From Glandiceps talaboti (taxonomy: Eukaryota > Hemichordata > Enteropneusta > Spengelidae), in NCBI RefSeq assembly GCF_964340395.1, contig NC_135561.1, positions 1,659,501 through 1,723,500 of the forward strand: a stretch of DNA of 64,000 nucleotides, in the 5' to 3' direction. The translations under genes and the position numbers were made by a program. Shown in pieces: positions 1 through 16,985 of this stretch. The stretch's first letter is position 1; each line of letters begins with the position of its first letter. The notes under the pieces were generated by a model that saw nothing but the letters and a program-made list of their open reading frames with translations, did no database searches and was not told the DNA's origin.

Positions 1-3000
1 AATGTGTTATTTACAGTGAGTATGGACATGTGTAAGCCGTCATTTCTTCAGTCTTATGGTTTATCTTTGAATGTTTCGTTAGCTATTCTAGTCAATGGCA
101 TATCTTAACATTAGTCCACTTTCTACCAAGGAGGTGTTCGTGTGCACGGGAAAAATATAAAGGCTTGGAAATACATGAATTGTGTGGATGGTTTTAAAAC
201 TTCTTACATTACTTCGTACATTACTTCTATCAAACAAAACTGTATGGTTCTAGTAGTTGCTAATTCTACCAGCTGGATGTGAAGCCCTGAGAAGAAATAG
301 AAATTCACACTGGTTCATAATTCGTTATCATTCCATCTTTGTTAAATCAATCGGGTGTATTTTATCAAACGGTGTCACGTTATGCATACCAATAGTAGCT
401 GCTGCTGCTGCTGCTGTAATAGCAGAAGCAAATGAGATGGCTAGCTTTCATCAACTGATGGGTCAAGTTTTACATTGATCGACTCGCAAGTACGCTTACT
501 GAGCGAAATTATTCAAATAGCTCTCCACATGTAATCAAGTGGAAACATATTTGTAACGCGCCGGTGGGTCTTTTTAATCTTTCGTATTTGGTAGATTAAT
601 ATGTAATATGAATCTAGTAAGTTATAATATACTAATTTGGCTTGCATAAAGTTACATACGCTACGGTCTTGGCAGACGAAGTAAACAATATCTGCAATGC
701 CTCTTTACAATACCATGCCTATCCTGTTTCTTCAAAGAACGAAGTCGGTATATGTGGATGATGTTATCAAAAAGTGTTCCCTTACAGTTGTGAGTTTTAA
801 AACTATTATTTGGATATTAACATTATTACATGTGTGCGAAAAACACTACACAAGAATATCCATGGATATCCACCAGGGCTTACATTTGTTGTAATATATA
901 TGGACTAAAAGTTTTCTACGAACAATATATTTTCTCACATCATTCAATACTTACAGGCAACTCAAGCGTAAATATCGAATTTCAATTTTTTGCAAAAGTC
1001 GCAAGCAACGAATAGTTTATTCGAAATGTAATATAAACATTGCATTCACATAAGCATGACTTAATGTGAGAGAAATTATGCAGAACATGTGAGCACCATA
1101 TTTTGTCATACAAGGTCTATGATCCTTTCAAGACGTCCAACTTGTCTGGTCACTGACATGTAAATAACGACATGTACATGTCCTAATAAGGCCAGATATC
1201 ATAATGAAAACATAACTTCATTGCTATGTAAACGGTTGAAAATATTTATGTTACTGTTGAAAGTTTATTTTAATTACGGAATACCGTACTGTACTTGGCC
1301 GAGGTTTGACGCTTCTTTGCAACTGGAATGTGTTGACATGTTTCATTGGTAATTAACAAGAAGGGCAATGCGTACCTTCATTTCTAGAAATGTCTAGGAA
1401 GAAATCAGACTAAAATAAGCTACTGTAGTATTGGATCATGTGATTTTTTAGAACCGAGTTGAATGTCGTCCTGATGAACGAAACCACTCAAATAAGATTT
1501 GGGGGTTTTCATCATTTTTACTTAAATTGAATCTTTATTCACCCTTATTGAAAATTACTCAAGGAAGATTGACTGGAAATAGTTACACATTAACGAATCT
1601 AGTCTAGCCACTATTAACAATAATGATAGTAACGCTTATTCACCAATATGATAAAATTAACCTTAAACAGATACATATACAGAATACATTGCAAAAGGGA
1701 TCAAGAAATGGCAAAGCTAGTCAAGCTTGTATCCCTTAGTGACTAAACAATCATACTTAACGTGTATTCACACAACATTACATACTGCCATAGGAACTAT
1801 TACACTAAGCGAATATATATATCTAAATTATATTTTTGAATTACACATAGACAAAAACGAACTAGGTATGCTATTTATAAAGCTAACACGAGATCATTAT
1901 TGCATGTTGCCGAAAATATAGAATATGTATTTGTGGAACTTGTAGAGGTTTTGGACAATGGTGATATATCAATAAAATTATAGATGTGTTGCCCTGCTGT
2001 CAACTGAACTTCATGCTAATAAGCTAATTAATATGCATATTAAAGCAATGAATAGATGCATACTATCATAATTACGCTTAACAGACTTCAAGGGCCAGAA
2101 AATGGTGTCTGACAAAGAGTAATAGTGAACTTGCAATCCAGGCATGCTCAGACGCAAAGGACTGTGGGATTATCAGTGGTTATCGTAATACCTAATCTGG
2201 AGCTACCGATAAAATAAACCTCCCACAATGGTCAGGGTGACTATGAATTGATTATTTGTGGTTACAAACAATGTAACATTATTGTTTACTATGCTAATTG
2301 ATTAGTATTTATTATCACATTGCCCATGATGCAATATTCAACATGGCGGGTTTGCAAGTTCCCTATTGTCTAAATTCATCAGTGAATGCCTTCTTCATTG
2401 TTTAAATCTCCTCATTTACCTTTTAAAATTATTTACCCTCTCAAGTGTATTCTGTGCAAAATATTAGCAAATATGATCTGATTCAAAAAAGGTATATTAA
2501 TAATACATTATTTTCGTAGAGTGTTATGTAAAGGGTTCTTTGTTCTTTGTACATTTTCAAAAAGGAAGGTATACGTAAATTCAGACTTGAAAGTAAATAC
2601 TCACTATAGGGTGGTCCACGTGTTAGGAAGTCTGCTTCAAGTATTTCACTTTACAGAATAATGTAATTGTTTTAATAACATGTTGTGTCATTATACCAAG
2701 CTGTTCACTCAGTGTTCAACATTTAACGGCAGACTAGAAATAATAAAATCACATTTTGCCCCATATAGATTTCGCGAGTCAATGACATCTGCTGAAAGGA
2801 CAAATTTTAATACTACAATTTATTGATGTTTACAGTCATAAAACAAAGATGCGTACAATCCGAGCACATTATATCATTGTTTTGTATCAAAAGATATCGT
2901 ATTTTATGTATATTTAGCAAATTGCCATGTACACGGTGTGTACTGAGCAGTTATAGATGGTTGTATACGCAGTGGGCAGCTGTCATAAAATCCTGCTGTT

Positions 3001-6000
3001 TCGCTCTTCGTCATTTAAAGTGTTCCTACAGCGTTTCTCTGCAGGCATGTTTGCAGTGTCGGCATTTAGCTAGGTTTCCCCCTCATTACACGTCGTTCCA
3101 TCAGCAAGTTGACTAAACTAACATCTGTGATGTTGAGTATGACGTCACACATTACTCATACTCTGTCTGCTATGCTGTGACATTGTCCGGGCTTCATTGA
3201 ACCTTGGCATTATAATTCATTGCAGCGGTAATAGAAATGGGATCGCTGAAGGAATTCATGACTGTACGAACATCTAAAACATTCTTAGTTTGCCTCAAAA
3301 TACCTCCCACTATATCATACTCGTTCTAGCTCCGAACCATCCCATCCCTATACTCTCTTTTCGAAATGCAATGTATATATGATGAGTTTGAGGTTTTGAA
3401 AAAAAATATTATTATTCAACTTGATAACAAGCTAGTAATTGTATAAAGTGTAAAGTGACTTGATACCCCATTAAACGAACCATTAATTTTGAAACATGGT
3501 CAGAATTGATCGAATTGTATTAAACACATAAACCTATAAAATCACTTTGTTAATGCTAGGTATGATTCAAGGCACAGAATCATAACAGAAAATATTGATG
3601 ATAAAATATTCCTTTAGGATCATATGGGCCTTTTTAAACTTTTGTTGTTATTTTGTTCAGAAAACCCTCCTCCCACGCATTCTAAATGAGAGACATCGTG
3701 TAAATATCTGAAACAGAGGTCAAAATTACATTAAGACTGGCCAACCCTTTTTTGAATCCAAAATGGCCGCCGAATACGAAAATAGTAGATTTTGGATTTA
3801 ATTGAAAACAAGTTGGTACCCCCACCCCCACCCCAACCCCCATCCCCAATTTATATTATTCAGTAAAGGTCAAGCAACAAGCTTACATACATGACAAAGT
3901 TTGGATAAATTTGAATATTTTAGATTTCCAGGGAAATTGGTCTACAGGACGCATGCTACATTAAGTGCAATCACATGTGCAAATAAATTTCATATCAGTA
4001 ACATCTCCTCATTTCGTCATTACGTCTGATAATAACGAGGTTGTAATTTTACAAAACATGTACGCATCTCTGATAATGCAACGATTTAGACATCGGATCA
4101 ATGTCAATGTAACCTATACATGTAAGATGAGAGTTTGCATGCATTGTTTTTTCAACTATAATAATTCAAATTCTCATTTTGACGATTATCTTATCTAAAA
4201 TCGTATTAGTTCTAATTGCCAAACCGATAGATACCTAATTGGCTGAGAACACTAAGCAAACAGAATTATAAAACAGTGCATATTCCCGAAGGAAGATATG
4301 AGAAAATCCTTGATCAGTGTGCATTTTTCCAGAACCTCAGACTTTGTCAGCAAAGTGCTTTGATGACATGCTAAGATTCTTGTTAATCTTGGTTACATGT
4401 TTTGAATGCTGTAGGGGAGTCATTGTATAAATGTAACACATTCACATGGATATCTATAGGGAGCAAAGAGTAAGAGTCTGAGTGGGAGCTGAAAGGAACT
4501 GATTTGTTGGTCTTCTCTTCTGCTTCTTCTACATCTTTATTATTAGTATAATGTTAACTTTAGGTAAATTGAAAATGAGCATTAGGAAAAGATGCTATCC
4601 AGATCATTTAAAGGAATAGTCTTATTTCAGCACAAATATTTATCTGCTTGTGGTGACATGCTTGCAATTAATTCTTTGAGCCTACTGCTTAAACTCTCAA
4701 GTGACAATTATCACATGATGTGTTTTGGAATAGAAACGTTGAATCATTGATTCATTGCTGTATTTGGTGTAAATGACAGACGAACGTGTTGATTTTTCAT
4801 ATCAATTTTGAAGGTTAACTAGAGAGCAGTTTTTTATATTAAAGCTAATTAACCAGAAATGCATAACGATGTAGACTGGATATGTACAGCTGTAACATTG
4901 TGCTGAATAAGAGATGAAACATTAGCCAAAAGTAGATGTCGTTTTCGCTTGCTCACCACGTTTTCTAAATCCAAAGTATTGACTTTGTTGAGAGTGACCA
5001 CATGCATTCAAAGCTATTTAATACAGCCAACCAAACAATGTCGTGCCCACCCTAAGCTACTCACGCTAAACTACATAGACTGTCAGACGCAGTGAAATAT
5101 CGTGCAAATGCATTTTGCGAACACAGTTTGTATGCGAGGTTGTAGATCTGAAAAGTACACAGTCGATTTTTAAAAAAATCAAAATATGGAGACAATCACG
5201 GTTTAAACCCTCACATTCAGTTCAGACGTCACTTCTGTTTGTATTGGAATCCATAAAAAAAGAAGTGACGACCGAATTTAAGGTGTAATTGACAGAAAGG
5301 CGAGTTTAGAAAAGAGTGTGCAGTATGTATGATACAACAACAACAAATGTATTAAACTGAACCTTAACAATAATGACTTATAGCAAATTGAAAACCTGGT
5401 TTGTTGTAGAAAAATGTGAGTAAGAATATATCGTTTGCCAAGTCGTACTCAAAACCCTGTGAGAATGGTTGCGTGATCATGAAGCTCTTTCCCTATATAA
5501 AGTGTAATGTAGTGCAAATACTACAACTCGTGGAACGAGCAGGACAAGACGTTCAACTTTATTTTGATTTAAATGTCACGTCTGTTAATTATGCAAAGAA
5601 TAACCCATGTTTTAGCGGATGTTATCAATTAGTGAGATTGAATACATGTTACTGAGATAGCAGTGACTTCTGTCTTGCCTTTCTATCGATTTCCAATATT
5701 CTGAAGCTTCTCAGCTAGAAAGGTAGTCATCAGCTGGAAGACTGTCACATTCAATATAAAATCTACAATGCCTGTCAACAGTAGTTTAGCAATCTGCGAA
5801 TATGTCAAAAGTGATTGAACTTATCAAATTCTCAGAGGAAGTAGTGAGCTTTTTAATAAGACGTGCATCAAATTTTCATATGACGAATGCTAATTTATAA
5901 ATTTAATCTCAAGCTTACACTTATAAACATTCTAACCTATTCTCTAAGCCCCATGGTAGCTGCTCGTAATATTCTGCTGTTTTCCATGACTATTTTGAAT

Positions 6001-6339
6001 TGAAAATGATAGGAAATCTTTAATGGAACGACCATTTTTTCTACATATGTGAATTACTTATCAACTCGTCGTCGATATTACTTACAATAAATAAACTGTC
6101 CGGATTTGATTTGTCTTGTAACTAATTATATCAATTATCTAATACATTTTCGCATATATAATCCTTTTTCTAATCATAACTAACGAACGTTTTCAACATC
6201 ATTTCATTTCATAGTTATATGACACAAGTGGGTAGATTTCACAATTTCCGATAAACCAGTTCGAGTAGAATTTCCTTTATTAAAGCCAATACATGGTACA
6301 GCCTAAACGCTTCTATGCTTTTATATTTACAACTGCGCA
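1..6339. other. AT-rich non-coding region, no gene seen
   Basis: I see no exon chain here. The open frames are short (97 codons or fewer), biased by AT content, and show no recognisable domain. An ATG in a good context at 2344 (MAGLQVPY...) closes after about 20 codons and has no donor. Scattered short poly-A and poly-T runs and one C-rich tract (3819-3847) are the only distinct structures. Confidence 0.6.
3819..3847 (-). other. G-quadruplex-capable G-run cluster
   Basis: On the minus strand this reads as five runs of four or five G separated by one to three bases, which satisfies the usual four-run G-quadruplex pattern. The plus strand could form an i-motif. There is no gene nearby to suggest a regulatory role. 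Confidence 0.5.
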
Positions 6340-6742
6340 CCGACATCAGACCGTGAATGAATAGAACCTGTTACAAACAGGGAAAGTAAACAACTGAATT
6401 GGATTAATAACACTTGGCTCAGCATGTTGGTAGTACAGAGACATGTAATACACACCATGGTTTGATAAGAACAGTTGTAAGGCCTCTTTATGTGTGGATG
6501 AAATATCAGGGGAGCTGGATTTGTTTGAGAACATGAACGTGAACGTGAACTACCATGTAAAGTGGCCATAAAACTGTTCTTATCAAATGATGGAATGTAA
6601 TACAAGCCTCTGTACTTCCAATATGCTGTGTCGAGTGTTATCATGGCGGTATGAGGGGACACTCAATGGTGTCATTAATCTAATTCAGTTGTTTACGTTT
6701 CCTGTTTGTAACTGGTTCCGTTCGTCCTCGGTCTGATGTCGG
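6340..6742. mobile_element. Foldback/MITE-like inverted repeat
   Basis: The left arm (6340-6476) and right arm (6572-6742) are imperfect reverse complements. Shared landmarks are CCGACATCAGACCG at 6340 against its complement ending at 6742, the GTAAACAACTGAATT block, and TTGATAAGAACAGTT facing its complement around a spacer of about 95 bp. The right arm carries about 34 extra bases (roughly 6635-6670). No protein is encoded. The 111-codon minus-strand frame here runs across the arms and is not a gene. Confidence 0.7.
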
Positions 6743-7304
6743 CAGTGGTACTTTGAATAATTCACTACAGAGTGTTATTTATTTTCATCTCAATACATAA
6801 ACAAGAAATCCTTTGTAGTTTAAAAATCGAGCGTTTGCTAAATATAGATTATCTACCTCCCGCATGTTTCATTTCTCTAAATATTTATGAATGAAAATAA
6901 AACCAGCCTATTCACGCTGCTTGTCCAAATAACATTCCCGCATGTGGAGTGTCATAATGCTTTGTGACAAAATACAAACTAGTCACTGAATGTATATTTT
7001 ACATGCAATCATGATATATTTTGATCTATTTCATACAAAATTCAGTGAATTGTAACGTTTGTACTGAAGTTATCAAAACATTGATTACATCAAAATGAAC
7101 GAAAATTTGGACCATTGTGACATCAGAAATAGAGTATTGAATTTCAAATATTGATATGAGATTTTCAAAACTCGCTCTAGATCTCCCGGTCTATCTGGCC
7201 CTTATAAATATGGTTATTCTACCCTGTATTATAATATCATAGTTAGTCTATAATGCTATGCTATTGTATTAGTCTATAATGCTATGTTATTGTATCGCGC
7301 ACTG

Positions 7305-7405
<101 letters not shown>

Positions 7406-7429
7406 CAAAGTAAGTTGGTTGGAACTTGA

Positions 7430-7744
<315 letters not shown>

Positions 7745-7799
7745 TACGCTCTGCCACTGCGGTATAGAGCACTGTCTTAGCAGATTGATACTCACCGAG

Positions 7800-7869
<70 letters not shown>

Positions 7870-7875
<6 letters not shown>

Positions 7876-8003
7876 TTAATTCAAAAGAATTAGGATGTAA
7901 TGAGTCGTTACTAAGGGTTGCACGCTTGTTGTAGTCGTCTGATGATCGCGTGAAACCCTGAGTAGCGACTCATTACATCCTAATTCTTTTGAATTAAGTC
8001 TAT
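7870..8003. repeat. Second long hairpin, 56-bp arms
   Basis: Bases 7870-7925 pair with 7948-8003 with about three mismatches. The 22-nt spacer contains the start of the hammerhead-like core. The left arm abuts a (TA)n tract, as in the first palindrome. Confidence 0.85.
7933..7970 (+). ncRNA. Candidate hammerhead ribozyme motif 2
   Basis: AGTCGT (7933-7938) can pair with GCGACT (7965-7970), giving a six-pair stem I with one G-U pair. Then come CTGATGA (7939-7945) and GAAAC (7952-7956), with a short stem III closed by AC/GT. Cleavage would fall after the A at 7964. Stem II is collapsed to TCGCGT and cannot form a normal hairpin, so this copy has a good stem I but a defective stem II. Confidence 0.4.
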
Positions 8004-8848
8004 AATGCTCTGCTACTAATATTTGCATCGAGCACTTGCACTGTTCTCCCCAGCGAGACACTCATATCCATTCATATGAATATATACATACATATATATA
8101 TAACTATATATTACATTATCATTTACCATTACCTTATGTGTGTATTCATGAGTATATACAAATTCTTAACCTCTTCGTAAAAACCGAGTACAAAAATATA
8201 TTTACTTTGACTTGCCCAATATAGTGTATATCAGAATGTCAAACCTCGAATGCTACTATAGTACTCAGACAATTCTCTATAGGCTCCCCATCATCGGTAT
8301 TTATAAATTAGTTTATGTTCAATTTCAGTTTATTGGTAACGATGGCAACCATATGTTATTTTCTGCATGATTCAATTCAATCCTACGCTGTTTCTCGATT
8401 ATATGTTGGCCTTGAACTCTGTGCAGATGCCTCAAATCTGCTCCATACATTTACAATTAGAAGCAAAAGTCGTGTCATTGGTTAAGTAATCAACTGCAGA
8501 ACGTGTCGAATTGATGTGACGACACTACAAGCTACCAGTACATTCTAGCAAAACCAATCATCTAAATAAAAGTTATAACAGAAATAACAGAAATAAGATA
8601 GAGACCACGTGATTACTGACGAGGTGAATATCACATCTGGTTGAGGTTGATATATGTCATTTAGCAAATATTGGATGATAAAGGAAATTTAAATTATCTG
8701 GTATATTTCTCCGAACTGTGATTCATTTTACCATTAGCCCCTATCATTATTTGCAGTACCCTTCTTGTTGTTCTACATATCATTTCTGGACTGGAAGTGT
8801 AAGGCTGTCAATAACCAGCTTAATCTGAACGAACATTATACGACTAGA

Positions 8849-8925
8849 CAAACGTGAATCGTGCGAGACAAGCGTGAATCGTGCGAGACAAACGTGAATC
8901 GTGCGAGACAAACGTGAATCGTGCG
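8849..8925. repeat. 21-bp tandem repeat, about 4 copies
   Basis: The unit is GACAAACGTGAATCGTGCGA with slight variation, repeated head to tail. The short minus-strand frame across it (FVSHDSRLSRTIHVC) is a by-product of the 21-bp (7-codon) period. Confidence 0.85.
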
Positions 8926-11900
8926 CATAATTACATTCAGTGACCGGATCGCATCCCTAAAACTTGCAAAAGATTTATCAACAACATAAATTAAAGTTAG
9001 GAGTTGTATTGTATATAATTTTATGTCCAAGTATTATATCAATCAATATGTTGTATGTTAGTAAAAACGTATGAACCTTTGAACCGGGAAGGCGGAGGAA
9101 ACGTTCTCGCAGTGTGCCGTCAAGAGATGTGTGGTTTTTATGACAGTGGGAGAGAGATGAAGCGAGTCTCGTGCAAATGTGTTTTATTTGTGAAAGGCGA
9201 CAGGACTGCATATGCAGCATAGTTTCTCTATGGGAATTTAATGGTGACAGACATCAATACATGGCCCATTGACAAATTGCAAAGGGGGTCGATAAATGTA
9301 TGCTAATGAAACACAGCTACATACATGTATGATCTGTAAGTGGAAAACACCTTTCCATTGTTTCAATATAGCGTGATTTAGGTTATGGAAATCGATGAAA
9401 TTGAAGAGATGGGAGAAAAGGTGACCTCTGCCATATCCATGTACTCGTACTGACTTAATAACAAAGAAAAAACACGTCTAAAGGAGTTGACTCGAACATG
9501 ATGAGTTGGGGTTATCCAGAATGCAATTCAATTACAATTCAATTCTTTATTTACTTACTTACTTTGAGCAATTTCTGATCATCAGTTACAGAACTAGAAA
9601 AACAAAAATAAAATGAAATGAAAGAAATGTGATAGCCAACAGAACTAAATAGTTTAATTTCCTTTAATGAAGTGAAATAAAATTTGTCATGGAAATAGTC
9701 GAGTCGAATTTTATCCCTCATGGCCTTGAATACTAAGATTGTCGTCTTTAGAAGAGTCGTTACGACACATTTGGGAGATTGCTTTTCAAACCTACTTCAC
9801 CATGACAACCAAGCAAACACTATTCAGAATGGCTTTTAGTACGTGTCTATTCCAACACGTCGTTATTGCCTATGCATGCTGCAGTTGTTGATCATAAAGT
9901 CTCACTAATTCCGAATCTCATTCCAAACTCAGATCTGTGTCGTAAAACATCACAGATGCCTAATCTCCTTCTAATCGCGTTTGATTGATAAACGTTATAC
10001 CTGTCTTAAAATATCACGAATGCTGGCTTAGTCTTTCTAAAGTGTCGCTTCTGTAACATAAAATGTCGTGACTGCTATAACTCTCATCAAGCGTGGTTGC
10101 CGGGGATAAAAAAAAATTACGGGTGCACTGCTCCTAATAAATACCATCCACAATTGAGTATTGAATTTACATCCACGCTTCAAAATCGTGAAACAATTAA
10201 TCAACAAAAACAACACACATAGAAATGTCGTCAGGAATAGTTCAGTTTTATTTATTCAGATCTGCATGTAGACAGTTCGGTAAAAAGTTCCAATTGAGGT
10301 CATTCCCGCAAACCAGAGTTGTTATTCTACCACTACATTCCGAAATAAAGTGGGAGGCCCGATCGTGCTTGCCGTAAAACGGGCCGTGGTTTGCGACGAT
10401 GATTGCGGTATGAGAGGAATGTAACCTTTGTACCCGTTGGAGGTTAAAAGTTAACTGTACATACACTACAAGGTCAAGGGGTAATTGTACCTCATACCAC
10501 TGTAGTAAAATCTCAGACAAGTGTTACTCTACAGTGCTCTAAAGTAAAATAGTTCAACAACGAATCATTTCTCTTGAATATCTCGTCATCAGATGTTAGG
10601 TTTCAGAATGAAACTTGGCATATAGTATGGGTTTCTGTGACATTTCAGAGTAAGAATAATAAAATATGTTATCGAATTGATTATTTGTTATGTATGAATA
10701 CCAAGGTATGAGTCCTGTCATTAGCAAATGGTTGTTACGTTTTCTTCTATAAGTATCTCCAGCTACCTCTTATATATGCATTAAATATTACTCGCTACGA
10801 ACGTATAAACTCATCACTTATGAAAATAGGCCATCTTTTCCAGACAAACACTGGTGTTGGTTACACATAATCAAATAGGATTATACAATGTAAGACTTAC
10901 AAAATAGTACTGTCTTACCCACTAGTACTATAATATGGTTTATACCCTTCATTTATCAATTTCAAATCAGAATTATTGAAACAAATTGATATTTTTATGA
11001 AACATTTGGTTAAATTATATTTTTAATTTGGACTGAAATTCGAGAAATTTGTATTTTTTTAATCACTCTTCATCAAACGTTCTCCTTAGAAGTGATCGTG
11101 TTTCAAAAAAGTCTAAAAATTCGATCTCCGTAAGATACATTGCACGGATATAATCTTTAGGGAATGGGTTGTATCTTTGGTCGATGTCTTCTTAAGCTGT
11201 AACGTGGGATTGCTTACATTCTACTCTACTTGTAACATTGTCGATACATTTTAGTGTGTTTTGACAAATGGATATTATAGACATAATGCTTGATTGGAAT
11301 ACAAAGTATGTCAAAAGTTTGGGTCATCACATGCTAGCATGTTCAACACGTACAAGAATTGGTAAGTTTAAGTTGCAGTGTGGCTGCGGGAACGACGTTG
11401 CCATGTTTAAGGAAACGCAGTCGATCACTGAGGACAATACGCGGTTCGATTCAGTATACATACAACACAGACATAAATATACATATTCGTTTGTTTTAGA
11501 ATTAGTCGATATTGCATCATAATTTGTACATCAACACATACAGGAGAGTTATATTTACAAGTCGAAAACAGCTAAAATATACCAACAAGTTACAGAATAT
11601 TGAAAATTTTTGGATTATGTAACATTTGAAGGGTATTACTAGCCAGTGGCAATGTTGCAGCCAGAGGGGGTTTTAGGATCATTTGCCACACATTTTTTGG
11701 ACCTGACCCGCAATTTTGGAAGTGAAGGGTCATAGATGACCCACACTAAAATTGTATGCAAATATGTTTAGCAACATGACCACACCTATAGCAACAGCAA
11801 ATGATCGCATATATTGCATAGATAACAACAGAGTTGGATAGGCAACTGCATAATCATATAGCATGGATCAGCATGTGGGTAAATATTTTTTAAAAACTGG

Positions 11901-12172
11901 TGCTCTTTTTCATAATGTCCCCAAAAAATTATGAAGACCCAGAAAAATGAAAGTTTCACACTTTCAAAAGGCTGGCTGCAACACTGCAGTGGTACAAATA
12001 TAAAAAGTTGATGGATTCGGGGGGGGGGGGGGTCAACGAGGTTATTATTTTGTGAGATTAATAACTCATACCAGTTGTTCAATACATGGAGTAAATATAC
12101 TGTAATGAATGCATGGTGTTAATCCCAGACTTTCATACCAGGAAGATAACAAATGGTGAGACAAGTGGCCAT
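8926..12172. other. Non-coding region, no supported gene
   Basis: There are two frames of 84-90 codons (10248-10520 minus and 11268-11522 plus). Neither has a recognisable domain, flanking splice logic or a repeat origin, so I do not call them. A short poly-G tract lies at about 12020-12032. Nothing else stands out. Confidence 0.55.
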
Positions 12173-12681
12173 ATTTTCTCTCCCGCCAAAAACTTTCGAT
12201 TACAATATCTGGTGTATCATAACTCAATATCAGCAAGTATGCATAGTAAAAGATTAACTTCAAACGTGGAACATAGACTTTATTTAAAGTGGCCATATGG
12301 CTGAGGATTGGGTATTTATTTTATTTATAATTTATAAAACAATTTTATCATGGCGTCCTACTTGAAAAATCATTCTGAAACAACATATTCTAAGTTCTTT
12401 TTGTAACTCAATACATTGAAAAAGCATAATAAATGTATTAAAATAGTTTTCATTGTGTGTATAATAACAAACTTTTTACACTATTTTTCAAGTAGGAAGC
12501 CACGACAAAATTGTTTAACAAATTACAAATCCAATTAAATACCCAATCAACAGCCATATGGCCACTTTAAATAAAGTCTATGTTCCACGTTTGAAGTTAA
12601 TCTTTTACTATGCATACTTGCTGATACCGAGTTATGATACACCAGATATTGTGATCGAAAGTTTTTGGCGGGAGAGAAAAT
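12173..12681. mobile_element. Long inverted-repeat MITE, copy 1
   Basis: Arms of about 199 bp (12173-12371 and 12483-12681) are near-exact reverse complements around a spacer of about 110 bp. The arms contain TTAAAGTGGCCATATG and ATTTTCTCTCCCGCC. The inner block, starting with the CTTAAAGTGGCCATATG-like sequence, recurs at 36779-37100, so this is a dispersed family. No transposase frame is present. Confidence 0.75.
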
Positions 12682-13212
12682 GTCTATAAGGGACATAACC
12701 TATTATTACCTATATACCAGATTAACAAGCTGTGGAAGTTCATTGCAAATGTCACACGTGTCAAATCATCGATACAATAGTGCATAGTCACGTGTCAAAT
12801 TATCGCTACAATAGTGCATAGCATGTTGGAATATTCATTTTGTCTAATATGCGTTGCAATATGTTACCATTCATGAAGAATACGTTTGATCATTATAGCA
12901 ATCGTTAGTACATATACAACTATCTGGCATGGTATTTCACCGGCATTGTAAGTCATCGACGCAACCTGGATTTTAAAATCTCGTTATATACATATACAGT
13001 CGTATATACTTCACTGAGCGAATAGCGGTCGGTGCATTACATATGTGAATGCTATTGACTATATGGATGAAGATTCAACAACACACCCCAAAAATCAATA
13101 TTATTGATAAAGTGAGATATATATTAATGCACCTTTTATTATGCAAAATTACACTAGAGTTTCCATACAACGACGGTACATACGGTGCAAGAGATATTTG
13201 GAACTATATGAT

Positions 13213-13268
13213 CACACACACACACGCACACGCACACGCACGCACACACACACACACGCGCGCGCGCG

Positions 13269-13312
<44 letters not shown>
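13213..13312. repeat. (CA)n/(CG)n microsatellite, Z-DNA-prone
   Basis: Alternating purine-pyrimidine sequence of about 100 bp: CA repeats interrupted by a block of about ten CG dinucleotides and then CA again. It spawns spurious His/Thr/Ala/Arg frames on the plus strand. Confidence 0.95.
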
Positions 13313-13314
<2 letters not shown>

Positions 13315-13531
13315 GTTTCAATCATTATGTTTCTTAGGTACGACGTTAGTTTAAAACGTTTGCCTTTGTATATGATTTAAGAGTTATCAACAAAAGAGAG
13401 GGAAATGGTCCGTGATTCCATTGTTACCTGCTGAATTCGTAAAGTAGGTCTAGGAAAACTTTACTTCAATGTTCGGTCTGTGTTATTCATTTTGTTTCAT
13501 GGAGTTTAAGCTCCTAGTAGCTAAGTAGCTT

Positions 13532-16128
<2,597 letters not shown>

Positions 16129-16630
16129 CCAACGTCTTAAACCACTAGGCCTCTTTACGGCACCGTCCAAAACGTACCCACCAACGTCGTAAACCAATAG
16201 GCCTCTTTACGACAACGTCAAAACGTACCCACCAACGTCGTAAACCACTAGGCCTCTTTACGGCATCGTTCGAAACGTACCCACCAACGTCGTAAACCAC
16301 TAGACCTCTTTACAGCACTGTCCAAAACGTACCCACCAACGTCGTAAACCAATAGGCCTCTTTGCGGCATCGTTCGAAACGTACCACCAACGTCGTAAAT
16401 AACTAGGCCTCTTTACGGCACCGTCCGAAACGTTCCCACTAATGTCGTAAACCACTAAACCTCTTTACAGCACTGTCCAAAACGTACCCACCAACGTCGT
16501 AAACTACTAGGCCTCTTTACGGCACCGTTCGAAACGTACCCACCAACGTCGTAAACCACTAGGCCTCTTTACGGCACCGTCCGAAACGTACCCACCAACG
16601 TCGTAAATCACTAGGCCTCTTTATGGCAAT
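16129..16630. repeat. 52-bp minisatellite, about 9.5 copies
   Basis: The unit runs from AAACCACTAGGCCTCTTTAC through ACGTACCCACCAACGTCGT. Copies vary at a few positions (CACCGTCC, CATCGTTC, CACTGTCC), and two or three variant types alternate. The GTAAACCACTAGGCCTC junctions are sharply periodic. It has no coding potential. Confidence 0.9.
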
Positions 16631-16814
16631 TTTTCAACAGTTCAGTTCTGTAGGTATACTTCTTCTATAAATAGATATGCTACCTTAGGGAATTCGATTA
16701 TTTATTATTTATCATTATTTGTTATTTACATAGCTAACAATTCCATGACAACAATATATTAGGTTATTGGTGTGGCAGTATGAAAGTAAAGGACAGGGAA
16801 AATGCGTTTGAAGA

Positions 16815-16985
16815 TATACGAAATATCCAGGGAGAAAGGCAACTTTTGCGAATATCATGGTCTCATGAACCGGAAAGGGGAGGAGAAGTCTCCGGAAGAA
16901 GGGTAATTTTTGCGTTTTATCATGGTGATCTGTGCCGGCAGGAGGGGGGTCTCCACGTCACGGGAAAAGGGTAACTTTTGCGACT
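16815..16985. repeat. Degenerate G-rich tandem repeat, 3 copies
   Basis: Three imperfect copies of a 70-75-bp unit contain GGGTAACTTTTGCGA-like and ATCATGGT blocks separated by G-rich sequence. The 64-codon frame across them has no family resemblance. Confidence 0.5.

Noticed and set aside
2344-2406. Short gene starting MAGLQVPY
   Set aside because: Closes after about 20 codons with no donor site and no homology evident.
10248-10520. 90-codon minus-strand frame
   Set aside because: No family resemblance or splice sites; length is within chance expectation for this much sequence.
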